From: Novispirillum itersonii subsp. itersonii ATCC 12639
Lineage (GTDB): Bacteria > Pseudomonadota > Alphaproteobacteria > Rhodospirillales > Rhodospirillaceae
Direction: 5' to 3'
Assembly: GCF_000381985.1 (NCBI RefSeq)
Contig: NZ_KB907338.1
Location: 372,001 to 436,000, forward strand
DNA length: 64,000 nucleotides
The notes below the pieces were generated by a model. That model did no database searches and had not been told where the DNA came from. It worked only from the letters and a program-made list of their open reading frames with translations. Shown here in pieces: positions 18,606 through 25,455 of this stretch. A program made the translations under genes and the position numbers. The first letter of the stretch is position 1; each line of letters starts with the position of its first letter.

Positions 18606-18939
18606 GCTGACGGCCAAAAGCGGCCATCGCCTCGACGACCGGGCGCACCTGTCGGCCAAGCGGGGTCAGGCGGTAATCCGTGCGCGGCGGTACGGTGGGG
18701 TAGGTGGTCTTTTCGATCAACCCTTCCTGTTCCAGAAAGCGCAGCCGCTGCGACAGCATTTTCGGGCTGATCCCGGACAGGGAGTGGAGCAGTTCGGAAT
18801 ACCGGCGGGTGCCGCCAAGCAGGTCGCGTAGGATACGGGTGGTCCACCGTCCGTCGAGAATCCGCGCCGCCAGCGCCACCGGGCAATCCGGCTGGCAGGG
18901 GGATCCGGCAGGCGGCAGAACGGGCGGAGCAGCGGGCAT
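18589..18939 (-). CDS. HxlR-family winged-helix regulator
   Basis: 116 residues, a typical HxlR length. The N-terminal CPVALAARILDGRWTTRILRDL segment includes the cysteine often used for sensing aldehydes, quinones or oxidants in this family. It is followed by the LSGISPKMLSQRLRFLEQEGLI recognition helix and wing. HxlR regulators usually control a divergent gene. The divergent unit here is the membrane protein/methyltransferase pair starting at 19242, with a candidate operator between. The overlap of its 3' end with DUF2189 is antisense. Confidence 0.88.
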   Translation of the reverse strand: MPAAPPVLPPAGSPCQPDCPVALAARILDGRWTTRILRDLLGGTRRYSELLHSLSGISPKMLSQRLRFLEQEGLIEKTTYPTVPPRTDYRLTPLGRQVRPVVEAMAAFGRQLTPSG

Positions 18940-19241
18940 GGCCGTAACCTTTGATGGGGAAACCTCTGACGCGGGACCGGAAACGTTTTTCTGAAGTTAA
19001 AAAATTTTCAAAAACTGATGGTTTTTCCAATACTTACCAAAAAGTAACCTCTTCCCGCCGCAAAGTCAAAAGCCTACAGTCTGGTCTGTGGCGGGCATGT
19101 GGGCATGGGGCCCGCAGCGGAGAGTGTTTTCTTTCAGGAACAGGATGGTTCTGCGGCACTGCCACAAGGTGGTTTTGCGGCATCGCCGCTGTGATCCGAC
19201 GCTGAAAAATACTCCCGGTCCCGCCACAGGGGATAGAGAAA
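18940..19241. other. Divergent AT-rich intergenic region with candidate HxlR operator
   Basis: No gene is supported in these 302 bases. The stretch 18980-19080 is AT-rich, with runs of A and T and the inverted repeat TTAC-(CAAAAA)-GTAA at 19034-19047. That resembles the short TTAC/GTAA-type half-sites seen upstream of several HxlR-controlled genes. It lies between the divergent HxlR regulator and its probable target pair. Confidence 0.4.
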
Positions 19242-19712
19242 ATGACACCAGTGTTTAAGCGGGCTCCGCACGGGCCCGTGGCAGAAGGCGTGCGCGCGGT
19301 TGATTCAACGCCGGGCCGCCGGGCGGTGCTGACCGTCACGCTGTGGGGGATTGCGGCCATACAGGCGGTGCTGGGGCTGGCGTTTCTGCTGGCGCCGGCG
19401 CAGGCGGCGGCCCTGCTGGGGCTGTCCCCGGCACCGGGCTGGGCGGACTGGCTGTTCGGCATGATGGCGGCGCGCTGTCTGGGGTTTGCTTATGGCATGG
19501 GGCTGGCAGCCCGGAATCCGGCGGCGGCCCGGTCATGGATCGGGGCGATGGTGGGGGTGCAGGCGCTGGACTGGCTGGTGACGCTGCGGTTTCTGCTGGC
19601 CGGGGCGGTAACGCTGGCGCAGGTCAGCACCGCTTCGTTTCTGCCGGTGGTGTTTGTGGTGGTTCTGCTGCTGTGCTGGCCGCAGCGGCAGCCGGACGGG
19701 CGGGGCACCTGA
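19242..19712 (+). CDS. Four-helix membrane protein of unknown function
   Basis: 156 residues with four predicted membrane helices and polar termini. An AGGGGA ribosome site precedes the ATG at 19242. Its stop codon overlaps the methyltransferase start (TGATG), so the two are translated together. Compact four-helix proteins of this shape resemble the DoxX/DUF4345-like group in outline only, and I do not assign a family. Divergence from an HxlR regulator hints at a stress-inducible unit. Confidence 0.65.
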   Translation: MTPVFKRAPHGPVAEGVRAVDSTPGRRAVLTVTLWGIAAIQAVLGLAFLLAPAQAAALLGLSPAPGWADWLFGMMAARCLGFAYGMGLAARNPAAARSWIGAMVGVQALDWLVTLRFLLAGAVTLAQVSTASFLPVVFVVVLLLCWPQRQPDGRGT

Positions 19713-20356
19713 TGGGCTGGCTGGCGGCGGCGCTGTTCCGGCGGGTGCAGGGGGCCGGATTTTATGAGGATCTGCACCGTCGGGCGGTGTCGCTGCTGCC
19801 GCCGGGGCAGGGGGCGCACTGGCTGGATGTCGGCTGCGGCCCCGGGCTTCTGGCCCGGCTGGCGGTGGCCCGGGGCTACACAGTCACGGCGGTTGACCGT
19901 GATCCGGCGATGATTGTGGCGGCAGAGCGCACCCCGCGTAATCATGCTGACGGGCTGTCGTTCCGGGTATCATCGCTGGAGATGCTGACCGTCAGTCCGC
20001 TGCGGGGGGCGGTGGTGTCGGCGGGGTCGCTGCTGGCGGTGATGGATGACCGGCGGCAGGGGCTGGGGCATCTGCTGACGCTGCTGCACCCCGGTGGCAC
20101 CCTGCTGCTGGTTGAGCCGACAGCAGAGATGACGCTGCGCCGGGCGTGGCGGTGGCTGCACCGGCAGGGCTTACGGCGGATGCGTGGCCGTGGCTGGCTC
20201 TTGCTGTGGGCGGCGACGCGGCAGCCGGGCCGGGCGGTGGATCATGCCGGACTGATGCAGGCCCTGCCTGAGGGCGGGGACTGGCAGGTCACTGGCACCC
20301 CCCTTCTGGGGGGCATGGTGACGGTATGGCAGATCAGCGCAGGCGGGGAGCCCTGA
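19712..20356 (+). CDS. Class I SAM-dependent methyltransferase
   Basis: About 214 residues. Motif I is WLDVGCGPGLLARLA (about residues 33-47), followed by an acidic motif II (TAVDRDPAMI) and a post-motif HPGGTLLLVEP. Basic residues are dense in the middle (LRRAWRWLHRQGLRRMRGR), suggesting an interaction with membrane lipid or nucleic acid. The start overlaps the preceding stop by one base. Substrate unknown; coupling to a membrane protein favours a lipid or small hydrophobic target, which is inference. Confidence 0.82.
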   Translation: MGWLAAALFRRVQGAGFYEDLHRRAVSLLPPGQGAHWLDVGCGPGLLARLAVARGYTVTAVDRDPAMIVAAERTPRNHADGLSFRVSSLEMLTVSPLRGAVVSAGSLLAVMDDRRQGLGHLLTLLHPGGTLLLVEPTAEMTLRRAWRWLHRQGLRRMRGRGWLLLWAATRQPGRAVDHAGLMQALPEGGDWQVTGTPLLGGMVTVWQISAGGEP

Positions 20357-20382
20357 TAAAGGGGCGCCCCACCTGCAGAAGA

Positions 20383-21324
20383 TCAGTCTTCCAGCCCCAG
20401 CTTAACGCGCGGGTTGGGGGCCGTATCGTCCCAGTCCGTCAGGAAGGCTTTCAGGGCGGCATCCTGCGGGTCTGACAGGGTGATGCGCAGGCGCACCAGC
20501 TGGTCGCCGCGCTGGCTTTCGCTGTTGGCGGCAGCGGGGATCCCCTTGCCGCGCAGGCGCAGGGTAGTGCCGCTGTTTGACCCTTCCGGGATGGTGACGG
20601 TGACGCGGCCGTCAACGGTCGGCACCACCACCTTGGCCCCCAGCACCGCTTCCTTCAGGGTGACCGGCAGTTCGGCGATCACATCCTGCTTTTCACGGCG
20701 GAAGAGGGGGTGCGGTGCAACGGTGATTTCCACCAGCGCGTCGCCGTCGGCCCCGCCCAGCTGGCCGGGGCTGCCCATGCCCTTCAGGCGCAGGGATTTG
20801 CCGTCTTCGCAGGCCGGGGGGACCTTGACGTTGATCTTCTTGCCGTTGGTCAGGGTGATGGCGCGGGCGGCCCCCAGAGCCGCTTCCTCAAAGGTGACGG
20901 TCAGCGAATAGTGGACGTCGGCACCTTTGCGCGGGGCACTGTGCTGTCTGCCGCCGGAGCCACGGCTGGCGGAGCGGAACATCTCTGAAAACAGGTCGTC
21001 TTCCGAAAACATCGAGTCGAAGCCAAAGCCGCCCCGCTGGGCGCCACCATGTCCGCCACCGTGTCCGCCCCGGGCATTGCCCCAGGGGTTGCGCATCCGC
21101 TCGGTGCCGTCAGGGTTGATCTCGCCCCGGTCGAAGCGGGCGCGTTTGGTCTCGTCCGACAGCAGGTCGTAGGCGGCGGTCACTTCCTTGAAGCGTTCCT
21201 CGGCCTTGGCATCCCCGGGGTTGACGTCGGGGTGCAGGCTGCGCGCCAGCTTGCGGTAGGTTTTCTTGATGTCCTCGGCACTGGCGGACCGGCTGATGCC
21301 CAGAACCTCATAGGGATCCCGCAT
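20383..21324 (-). CDS. DnaJ-like co-chaperone lacking the zinc finger (CbpA/DnaJ type II)
   Basis: 313 residues. It has a J domain with the Hsp70-stimulating HPD (LHPDVNPGD), a Gly/His-rich linker with FDSMFSEDDLFSEMF, and two DnaJ C-terminal beta domains. The Cys-rich zinc module is absent, so it is a class B (CbpA-like) J protein. In alphaproteobacteria a second, small DnaJ is often found near pdxH and fabI, as here. The start ATG at 21324 has a GGAG ribosome site directly after a hairpin. Confidence 0.92.
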   Translation of the reverse strand: MRDPYEVLGISRSASAEDIKKTYRKLARSLHPDVNPGDAKAEERFKEVTAAYDLLSDETKRARFDRGEINPDGTERMRNPWGNARGGHGGGHGGAQRGGFGFDSMFSEDDLFSEMFRSASRGSGGRQHSAPRKGADVHYSLTVTFEEAALGAARAITLTNGKKINVKVPPACEDGKSLRLKGMGSPGQLGGADGDALVEITVAPHPLFRREKQDVIAELPVTLKEAVLGAKVVVPTVDGRVTVTIPEGSNSGTTLRLRGKGIPAAANSESQRGDQLVRLRITLSDPQDAALKAFLTDWDDTAPNPRVKLGLED

Positions 21325-21339
21325 GGAAACTCCGTTCTC

Positions 21340-21370
21340 CTGACAGACGGGGCGGTGCCCCGCCCGTCAG
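21340..21370 (-). terminator. Hairpin upstream of the dnaJ-like gene
   Basis: CTGAC..ACGGGGC and GCCCCG-CCCGTCAG form a long GC stem between the lipoprotein gene and the dnaJ-like gene on the minus strand. It has no T tract and ends near the dnaJ ribosome site. It may therefore be a weak terminator or mRNA structure controlling dnaJ rather than a full stop. Confidence 0.35.
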
Positions 21371-21389
21371 GGGAGGAGGTCACCGCAGC

Positions 21390-21893
21390 TTACTGCACAA
21401 TCTTCCAGGTGCCGTCAGACTGACGGCACGCCGTACCATAGGCATGCTCGGTCTTGCCATCAATAGTCACGGTGTTCTGAAATTCACGGCAATAGGATCC
21501 GTCACTGGCGGTACCGTCTCGGGTGGGGGTGACATAGCCGGAATGGCCCGACTGCGGATTGTTCCAGGTGATCGGCTGGCCGACCGGGGCAGAATAGGCG
21601 CTGGTCTGGGCCTGATGCAGGGCGGCACGGTCGGCATTGTCGAGTGACTTACCGACTTCCGACCCCAGCCATGCCCCCAGCAGGGCCCCTGCCGCCGTGG
21701 CAGCCAGCTTGCCGGTGCCACCGCCGAACTGGGCACCGACAACGGCACCGCCGACACCCCCCAGCAGGCCGCCTGCGGTCTGCTTCGGTGCGTTGCGGGC
21801 GCTTTCGCAGGCGGTCAGCGACAGGGCGAGGGCAACGGTGCAGACCGCAAGCGCGGCCTTGCGCAGAGGGGAACGGATAGAAGCGGAGGTCAT
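21390..21893 (-). CDS. Glycine-zipper lipoprotein, 17-kDa surface antigen/RT0821 family
   Basis: 167 residues. The signal peptide ends in a lipobox (SLTACES), so the mature protein is a lipoprotein. It carries a glycine-zipper 2TM-like stretch (GGLLGGVGGAVVGAQFGGG and AAGALLGAWLGSEVG) and a C-terminal domain with SYCREFQNTVTIDGK and GTACRQSDGTWKIV. This is the rickettsial 17-kDa/RT0821-Lpp0805 pattern. These are outer-membrane lipoproteins of unknown exact role. It lies upstream of dnaJ on the same strand, a layout known from other alphaproteobacteria. Confidence 0.87.
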   Translation of the reverse strand: MTSASIRSPLRKAALAVCTVALALSLTACESARNAPKQTAGGLLGGVGGAVVGAQFGGGTGKLAATAAGALLGAWLGSEVGKSLDNADRAALHQAQTSAYSAPVGQPITWNNPQSGHSGYVTPTRDGTASDGSYCREFQNTVTIDGKTEHAYGTACRQSDGTWKIVQ

Positions 21894-22227
21894 GATCGGT
21901 AATCCTGAGCAGACAGAAAGACGGACAGACAGGGCAGGAAGTCAGACGTTAACACTTAATCGTTCCGGGGCTGACATCAAGAGTTTATCAGGGTTTTAAC
22001 CCCGGAAAAGGCGGCCATCCCGGTCGCCGGGACGGTCTGTTGCGCACCGTGAGCCGGAAGCGTGGCGAAAGCATGGCAAAATCCGGCGGGGGTGCTTATG
22101 CTGCCGGGCGGAGAGTCGGGCGCCCCCTCCAGATCCGGTTATACGGCGATGGCGGCGGTTTCCTGCGCCCGGCCTGTACGATGTCTGCAGACTCCCCCTC
22201 TGCTGCTGATGGGAAGGATTCCCCGGA
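21894..22227. other. Intergenic region between divergent lipoprotein gene and pdxH
   Basis: 334 bases without a supported gene. The first hundred bases (21930-22010) are AT-richer and suit promoters for the lipoprotein operon. A short hairpin CCCGG-TCG-CCGGG occurs near 22018-22031. The pdxH ribosome site GGGAAGGA is at the right end. Confidence 0.4.
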
Positions 22228-22830
22228 ATGAGCGCGCTGACCCTTGATGCCGACCTTGATCCGTTTGTCCAGTTCGGGCAGTGGCTGAAGGTTGCCGAAA
22301 CAGCGGAACCCAATGACCCCAACGCCATGAACGTGGCGACCTGCACCCCCGATGGCCGCCCGACATCCCGCATGGTGCTGCTGAAGGGGTTCGATGAGCG
22401 CGGGTTCGTGTTCTACACCAACTTCGAAAGCCGCAAGGGCCAGCAGCTGCTGGCCAACCCCCATGCCGCCCTGTGCCTGCACTGGAAAAGTCTGCGCGCC
22501 CAGATCCGGGTTGAGGGCGCGGTTGAGCCGGTGTCCGCCGCCGAGGCTGACGAGTATTTCAACTCCCGGCCCCGCGATTCCCGCATCGGGGCGTGGGCGT
22601 CGCAGCAGTCCCGCCCGCTGAAGGGGCGGTTCGAGCTGGAGGCCCGGGTGGCCGAATATGCCGCCCGCTATGCCATCGGCAGTATTCCGCGCCCGCCGCA
22701 CTGGTCGGGGTTCCGGGTGGTGCCGCAGCGCATTGAGTTCTGGAAAGACCGTCCGTTCCGCCTGCATGACCGGGTGGTTTATACCCGGCAGGCCGATGGC
22801 GGCTGGTCAACCGAGCGTCTGTACCCGTAA
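22228..22830 (+). CDS. pdxH: Pyridoxine/pyridoxamine 5'-phosphate oxidase
   Basis: FMN enzyme that oxidises PNP and PMP to pyridoxal 5'-phosphate. The 200-residue protein has the full family pattern: [33 protein letters not shown], the WASQQSRPL loop and the diagnostic C-terminal [14 protein letters not shown]...RLYP. It starts at the ATG at 22228 after a GGGAAGGA ribosome site. It is followed 26 bases later by a cation exporter on the same strand. Confidence 0.97.
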   Translation: MSALTLDADLDPFVQFGQWLKVAETAEPNDPNAMNVATCTPDGRPTSRMVLLKGFDERGFVFYTNFESRKGQQLLANPHAALCLHWKSLRAQIRVEGAVEPVSAAEADEYFNSRPRDSRIGAWASQQSRPLKGRFELEARVAEYAARYAIGSIPRPPHWSGFRVVPQRIEFWKDRPFRLHDRVVYTRQADGGWSTERLYP

Positions 22831-22856
22831 CCGTATCCTGCCGGGAGAGTCCGCCG

Positions 22857-23774
22857 ATGGCTGCCGTTGATCCCAAAGCCGCCCGTCTGATGACCGCCGC
22901 CACGCTGGTGGCGGTCGGGGTGGCGCTGACGCTGGTGACCATCAAGGCGGTGGCCTGGATGATGACCGGGTCGGTGGCGATGCTGTCCAGTCTGGCGGAC
23001 TCCACCCTCGACTGTCTGGCATCGCTGGTCAATCTGCTGGCGGTGCGCCATGCGGTGCAGCCCGCCGATGCCGATCACCGCTTCGGGCACGGCAAGGCGG
23101 AGCCGCTGGCCGGGCTGGTGCAGGCGGCGGTTGTCACCGGGTCGGCGGGGTTTCTGCTGTCTGAAGTGCTCAACCGCTTCCGCGATCCGCAGATTCCGCA
23201 GGCGGAACTGGTCGGGGTGGTGGTGATGGTGATCTCCATCGCCCTGACGCTGGGGCTGGTACAGTTCCAGAAATACGTCGTGCGGCGCACCGGATCGGTG
23301 GCGGTGGGGGCCGACAGCCTGCATTACACCGGCGACGTGCTGATGAACCTGTCGGTGATTGTGGCGCTGGGGCTGGGCAAATGGCTGGGGCTGGCGTGGA
23401 TTGACCCGCTGTTCGGGCTGGGGATCGCCCTGATCCTGCTGAAAGGCGCGTGGGAGATCGGGCGCGATTCCTTCAACATGCTGATGGACCGCGAGTTCCC
23501 CGATGAGGACCGTGCGCGGATTATCGCACTGGCCACCGATCATCCGCAGGTGATCGGGGCGCATGACCTGCGCACCCGCTCCAGCGGGCTGCACGATTTC
23601 ATTCAGGTGCATTTAGAGGTGGATGGCAGTCTGCCGCTGCGCAAGGCCCACGCCATTGCCGATCAGGTGGAACGGTCGATCTGCGCCGCCTTCCCCAAGG
23701 CCGAGGTGATCATTCACCTCGACCCTGACGGAATCCGCGAGCCGCGTCTGGATGACCAGATCCGTGGCAGTTAA
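22857..23774 (+). CDS. Cation diffusion facilitator (FieF-like metal exporter)
   Basis: 305 residues: six membrane helices and a cytoplasmic metallochaperone-like C-terminal domain. Metal-site residues are visible: SLADSTLD in helix 2, HRFGHGKAE after helix 2, and ADSLHYTGDV in helix 5. The D-D/H-D arrangement is that of FieF/CDF proteins moving Zn2+ or Fe2+ out by proton exchange. The C-terminal half has the paired histidines (GLHDFIQVHLEVD). Metal choice cannot be settled from sequence. The stop overlaps the stop of the convergent collar gene. Confidence 0.92.
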   Translation: MAAVDPKAARLMTAATLVAVGVALTLVTIKAVAWMMTGSVAMLSSLADSTLDCLASLVNLLAVRHAVQPADADHRFGHGKAEPLAGLVQAAVVTGSAGFLLSEVLNRFRDPQIPQAELVGVVVMVISIALTLGLVQFQKYVVRRTGSVAVGADSLHYTGDVLMNLSVIVALGLGKWLGLAWIDPLFGLGIALILLKGAWEIGRDSFNMLMDREFPDEDRARIIALATDHPQVIGAHDLRTRSSGLHDFIQVHLEVDGSLPLRKAHAIADQVERSICAAFPKAEVIIHLDPDGIREPRLDDQIRGS

Positions 23775-24028
23775 GGCCGTGCCGGGTAAATACCGTTAAC
23801 GCAGATCACCACAAGACGCCCGTCTTTGTCGGGCTTCCCGTCAGGATTGAACGCCGGAAGCATGAACGTGCCGTCGGTGGGAGAGCCGCCGTAGCGGTTG
23901 CCGATCAGGCTGTAAAGGGGCTGATAGGCGTTGATCTGAAGGGTCTGCCCGTTACAGGGCAGCCACCCGGTGGGGGCAAAGGGGGCAAGCGTGGTGCCGA
24001 TGGAGGCGATGTAGCTGTCAGGCGACAT
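23771..24028 (-). CDS. Short tail-collar-domain protein
   Basis: 85 residues with the phage tail collar signature seen in MdpB-type 'microcystin-dependent' proteins: FAPTGWLPCNGQTL, then YQPLYSLIGNRYGG, then GTFMLPAF. It has only one collar domain and nothing else. No phage or tailocin genes are nearby, so it may be a domesticated relic or a stand-alone secreted domain. A GGAGA ribosome site precedes the ATG at 24028. Its stop shares TTAA with the stop of the convergent CDF gene. Confidence 0.8.
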   Translation of the reverse strand: MSPDSYIASIGTTLAPFAPTGWLPCNGQTLQINAYQPLYSLIGNRYGGSPTDGTFMLPAFNPDGKPDKDGRLVVICVNGIYPARP

Positions 24029-24377
24029 AGGCGGTGCTTCTCCTGTTGAGGGCCGGTTACCGGGGGGCCGGTCAGGCGATCATAGAGTGTGTCGGATTTA
24101 AAATCTAAAAGAGAAATTATAAGTCAATTCCCCTTTAAGTTTTTGGTTGAGGCATTGACATTCAGGGGCATCGCTGTCCCGGTCCTCTCGATCGTCCCGG
24201 GCCGGATGCATCTGGCGGTATTATCGGGATCACCCGCATAGTGAGAATGGCTCTCTGTTTGTGTACATGCGTTCGCGTTAGGCTGTCTGTCGCCGGATCC
24301 TTGGGGAGACCGGCCAAATCCGGGGCCCTGTGCTTCGGGGGAACAACAGAACATCATCTTCAGGGGTGAGGAAGGCC
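24029..24377. other. AT-rich intergenic region upstream of the carbonic anhydrase
   Basis: 349 bases without a supported gene. The region 24085-24150 is strikingly AT-rich for this genome. A perfect TTGACA occurs at 24155-24160, but no good -10 follows at 16-18 bases. Promoters for the collar gene (minus) and the carbonic anhydrase gene (plus) must lie here. Confidence 0.4.
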
Positions 24378-25253
24378 ATGACAGGACGTCTTTTGTCGCT
24401 GACAGCTGCGGCTGTGTCTTTTTCGGTTTTTGCACTGTCGGCGGCTGCTTTCGCAGCGCAGGCAGAGCATGCGGCGGTACCGGATGCCGCGATTGCAGCC
24501 CAGCGGGCGGCCCTGAGCGCAGCCACCAAAGACGCGGGATTCGGCCCGCAGTCTCCGCGCGATCTGGATGCGGTGGCCGGTCAGAACCCCCGCATTTTTA
24601 CTCTGGCACCGCCGGTGACACAGATGGCGCTGTGCGATATCCACCTGCATACCAACGCCGAGCATAAGGGCGGGGACTTTACCACCTACGCCGGAAACGG
24701 TGACGGGCAGGGCAACCATTCCGGCTTTAAGTACAATGGCACACTGACCGCCGCTGAACTGGCACCGACAGCGGAAAAAGTCGGCCTGAGTGAGCACGGG
24801 GAACTGGTGCCGGGTGACACCGTTGAAATCCATTTCGTTCACTCAACGGCGAAGGCAACGGTCGGCCCGACTCTTGCCACCTGTCTGAGCGAAACCGTTA
24901 AAAATCCCGAGCTGCGGGTTGAGGCCGTGGTTGCGGTGCTGGTCAATGACCCGAAGGCTGCCGATTTCACCCAGATGGCCCGGATTGAAACAATCAATGG
25001 CCTGAATCAGGTGCCAAACCTGCCAACCACGCTGGGGCAGCCGGTTGTTTATGCCGGTTCGACCACCGGACCCAGCTACAACGAGAAGGGGTCGCCGTTT
25101 CAGGTGACCTGGAGCGTGCGGCCCAAAGTCGTGAAGGTTGATATTACTTCGGTCGGAAAATGGCTGGCGGATAATCCGTTTCAGGAAAACCATGCTCATG
25201 GCGTCCGCATGCTGGTGACGGACCCGGATCTGCTGTCGCGGATTACTCAGTAA
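24378..25253 (+). CDS. Delta-type carbonic anhydrase-like periplasmic protein
   Basis: About 291 residues. A cleavable signal peptide ends near AAAFAAQ. The conserved core CDIHLHTNAEHKGG, then GNHSGFKYNG, then KVGLSEHGELVPGDTVEIHF carries the His residues expected to hold zinc in the delta-class (CA_like) family, first described in diatoms. Such enzymes hydrate CO2; in bacteria they are predicted to be periplasmic. The ATG at 24378 follows a GAGGAAGG ribosome site. Two cysteines (CDIH, LATCLSE) may form the disulfide described for such folds. Assignment is from remembered family motifs; activity is not shown. Confidence 0.75.
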   Translation: MTGRLLSLTAAAVSFSVFALSAAAFAAQAEHAAVPDAAIAAQRAALSAATKDAGFGPQSPRDLDAVAGQNPRIFTLAPPVTQMALCDIHLHTNAEHKGGDFTTYAGNGDGQGNHSGFKYNGTLTAAELAPTAEKVGLSEHGELVPGDTVEIHFVHSTAKATVGPTLATCLSETVKNPELRVEAVVAVLVNDPKAADFTQMARIETINGLNQVPNLPTTLGQPVVYAGSTTGPSYNEKGSPFQVTWSVRPKVVKVDITSVGKWLADNPFQENHAHGVRMLVTDPDLLSRITQ

Positions 25254-25256
25254 CCG

Positions 25257-25270
25257 CCCCCCCCCCCCCC
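25257..25270. repeat. Homopolymer tract of 14 C
   Basis: A run of fourteen C begins six bases after the TAA start of the carbonic anhydrase stop codon. Two GGAACC words follow it. Length is prone to slippage and to sequencing error. Confidence 0.85.
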
Positions 25271-25293
25271 GGAACCGGCCCCCCGGAACCGAT

Positions 25294-25370
25294 CCCCGGT
25301 CATCGCCGCCAGCCTGCCCTGAGCGGGCGGGCGGCGACCGGGGAGAGGCAGGGAGCGGTTATTTTTAGGG
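25294..25370 (+). terminator. Probable terminator after the carbonic anhydrase gene
   Basis: CCCCGGTCATCGCCGCC and GGCGGCGACCGGGG pair around an 18-base loop (hairpin 25294-25343). A TTATTTTTAG stretch follows about 15 bases later. The stem is strong but the T tract is displaced. Confidence 0.45.
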
Positions 25371-25455
25371 AAAAATCTCTTTAAAGGTGTAATTCTGTGA
25401 GGTGTTCTCTCCGGCCTTCCGGTGCCGGGGCCCCCGCAGAATAAGGATCTGTCAG

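Noticed and set aside
23771-24028. Prophage call based on the tail-collar protein
   Set aside because: No capsid, terminase, integrase or other tail genes are nearby; one short domain does not make a prophage.
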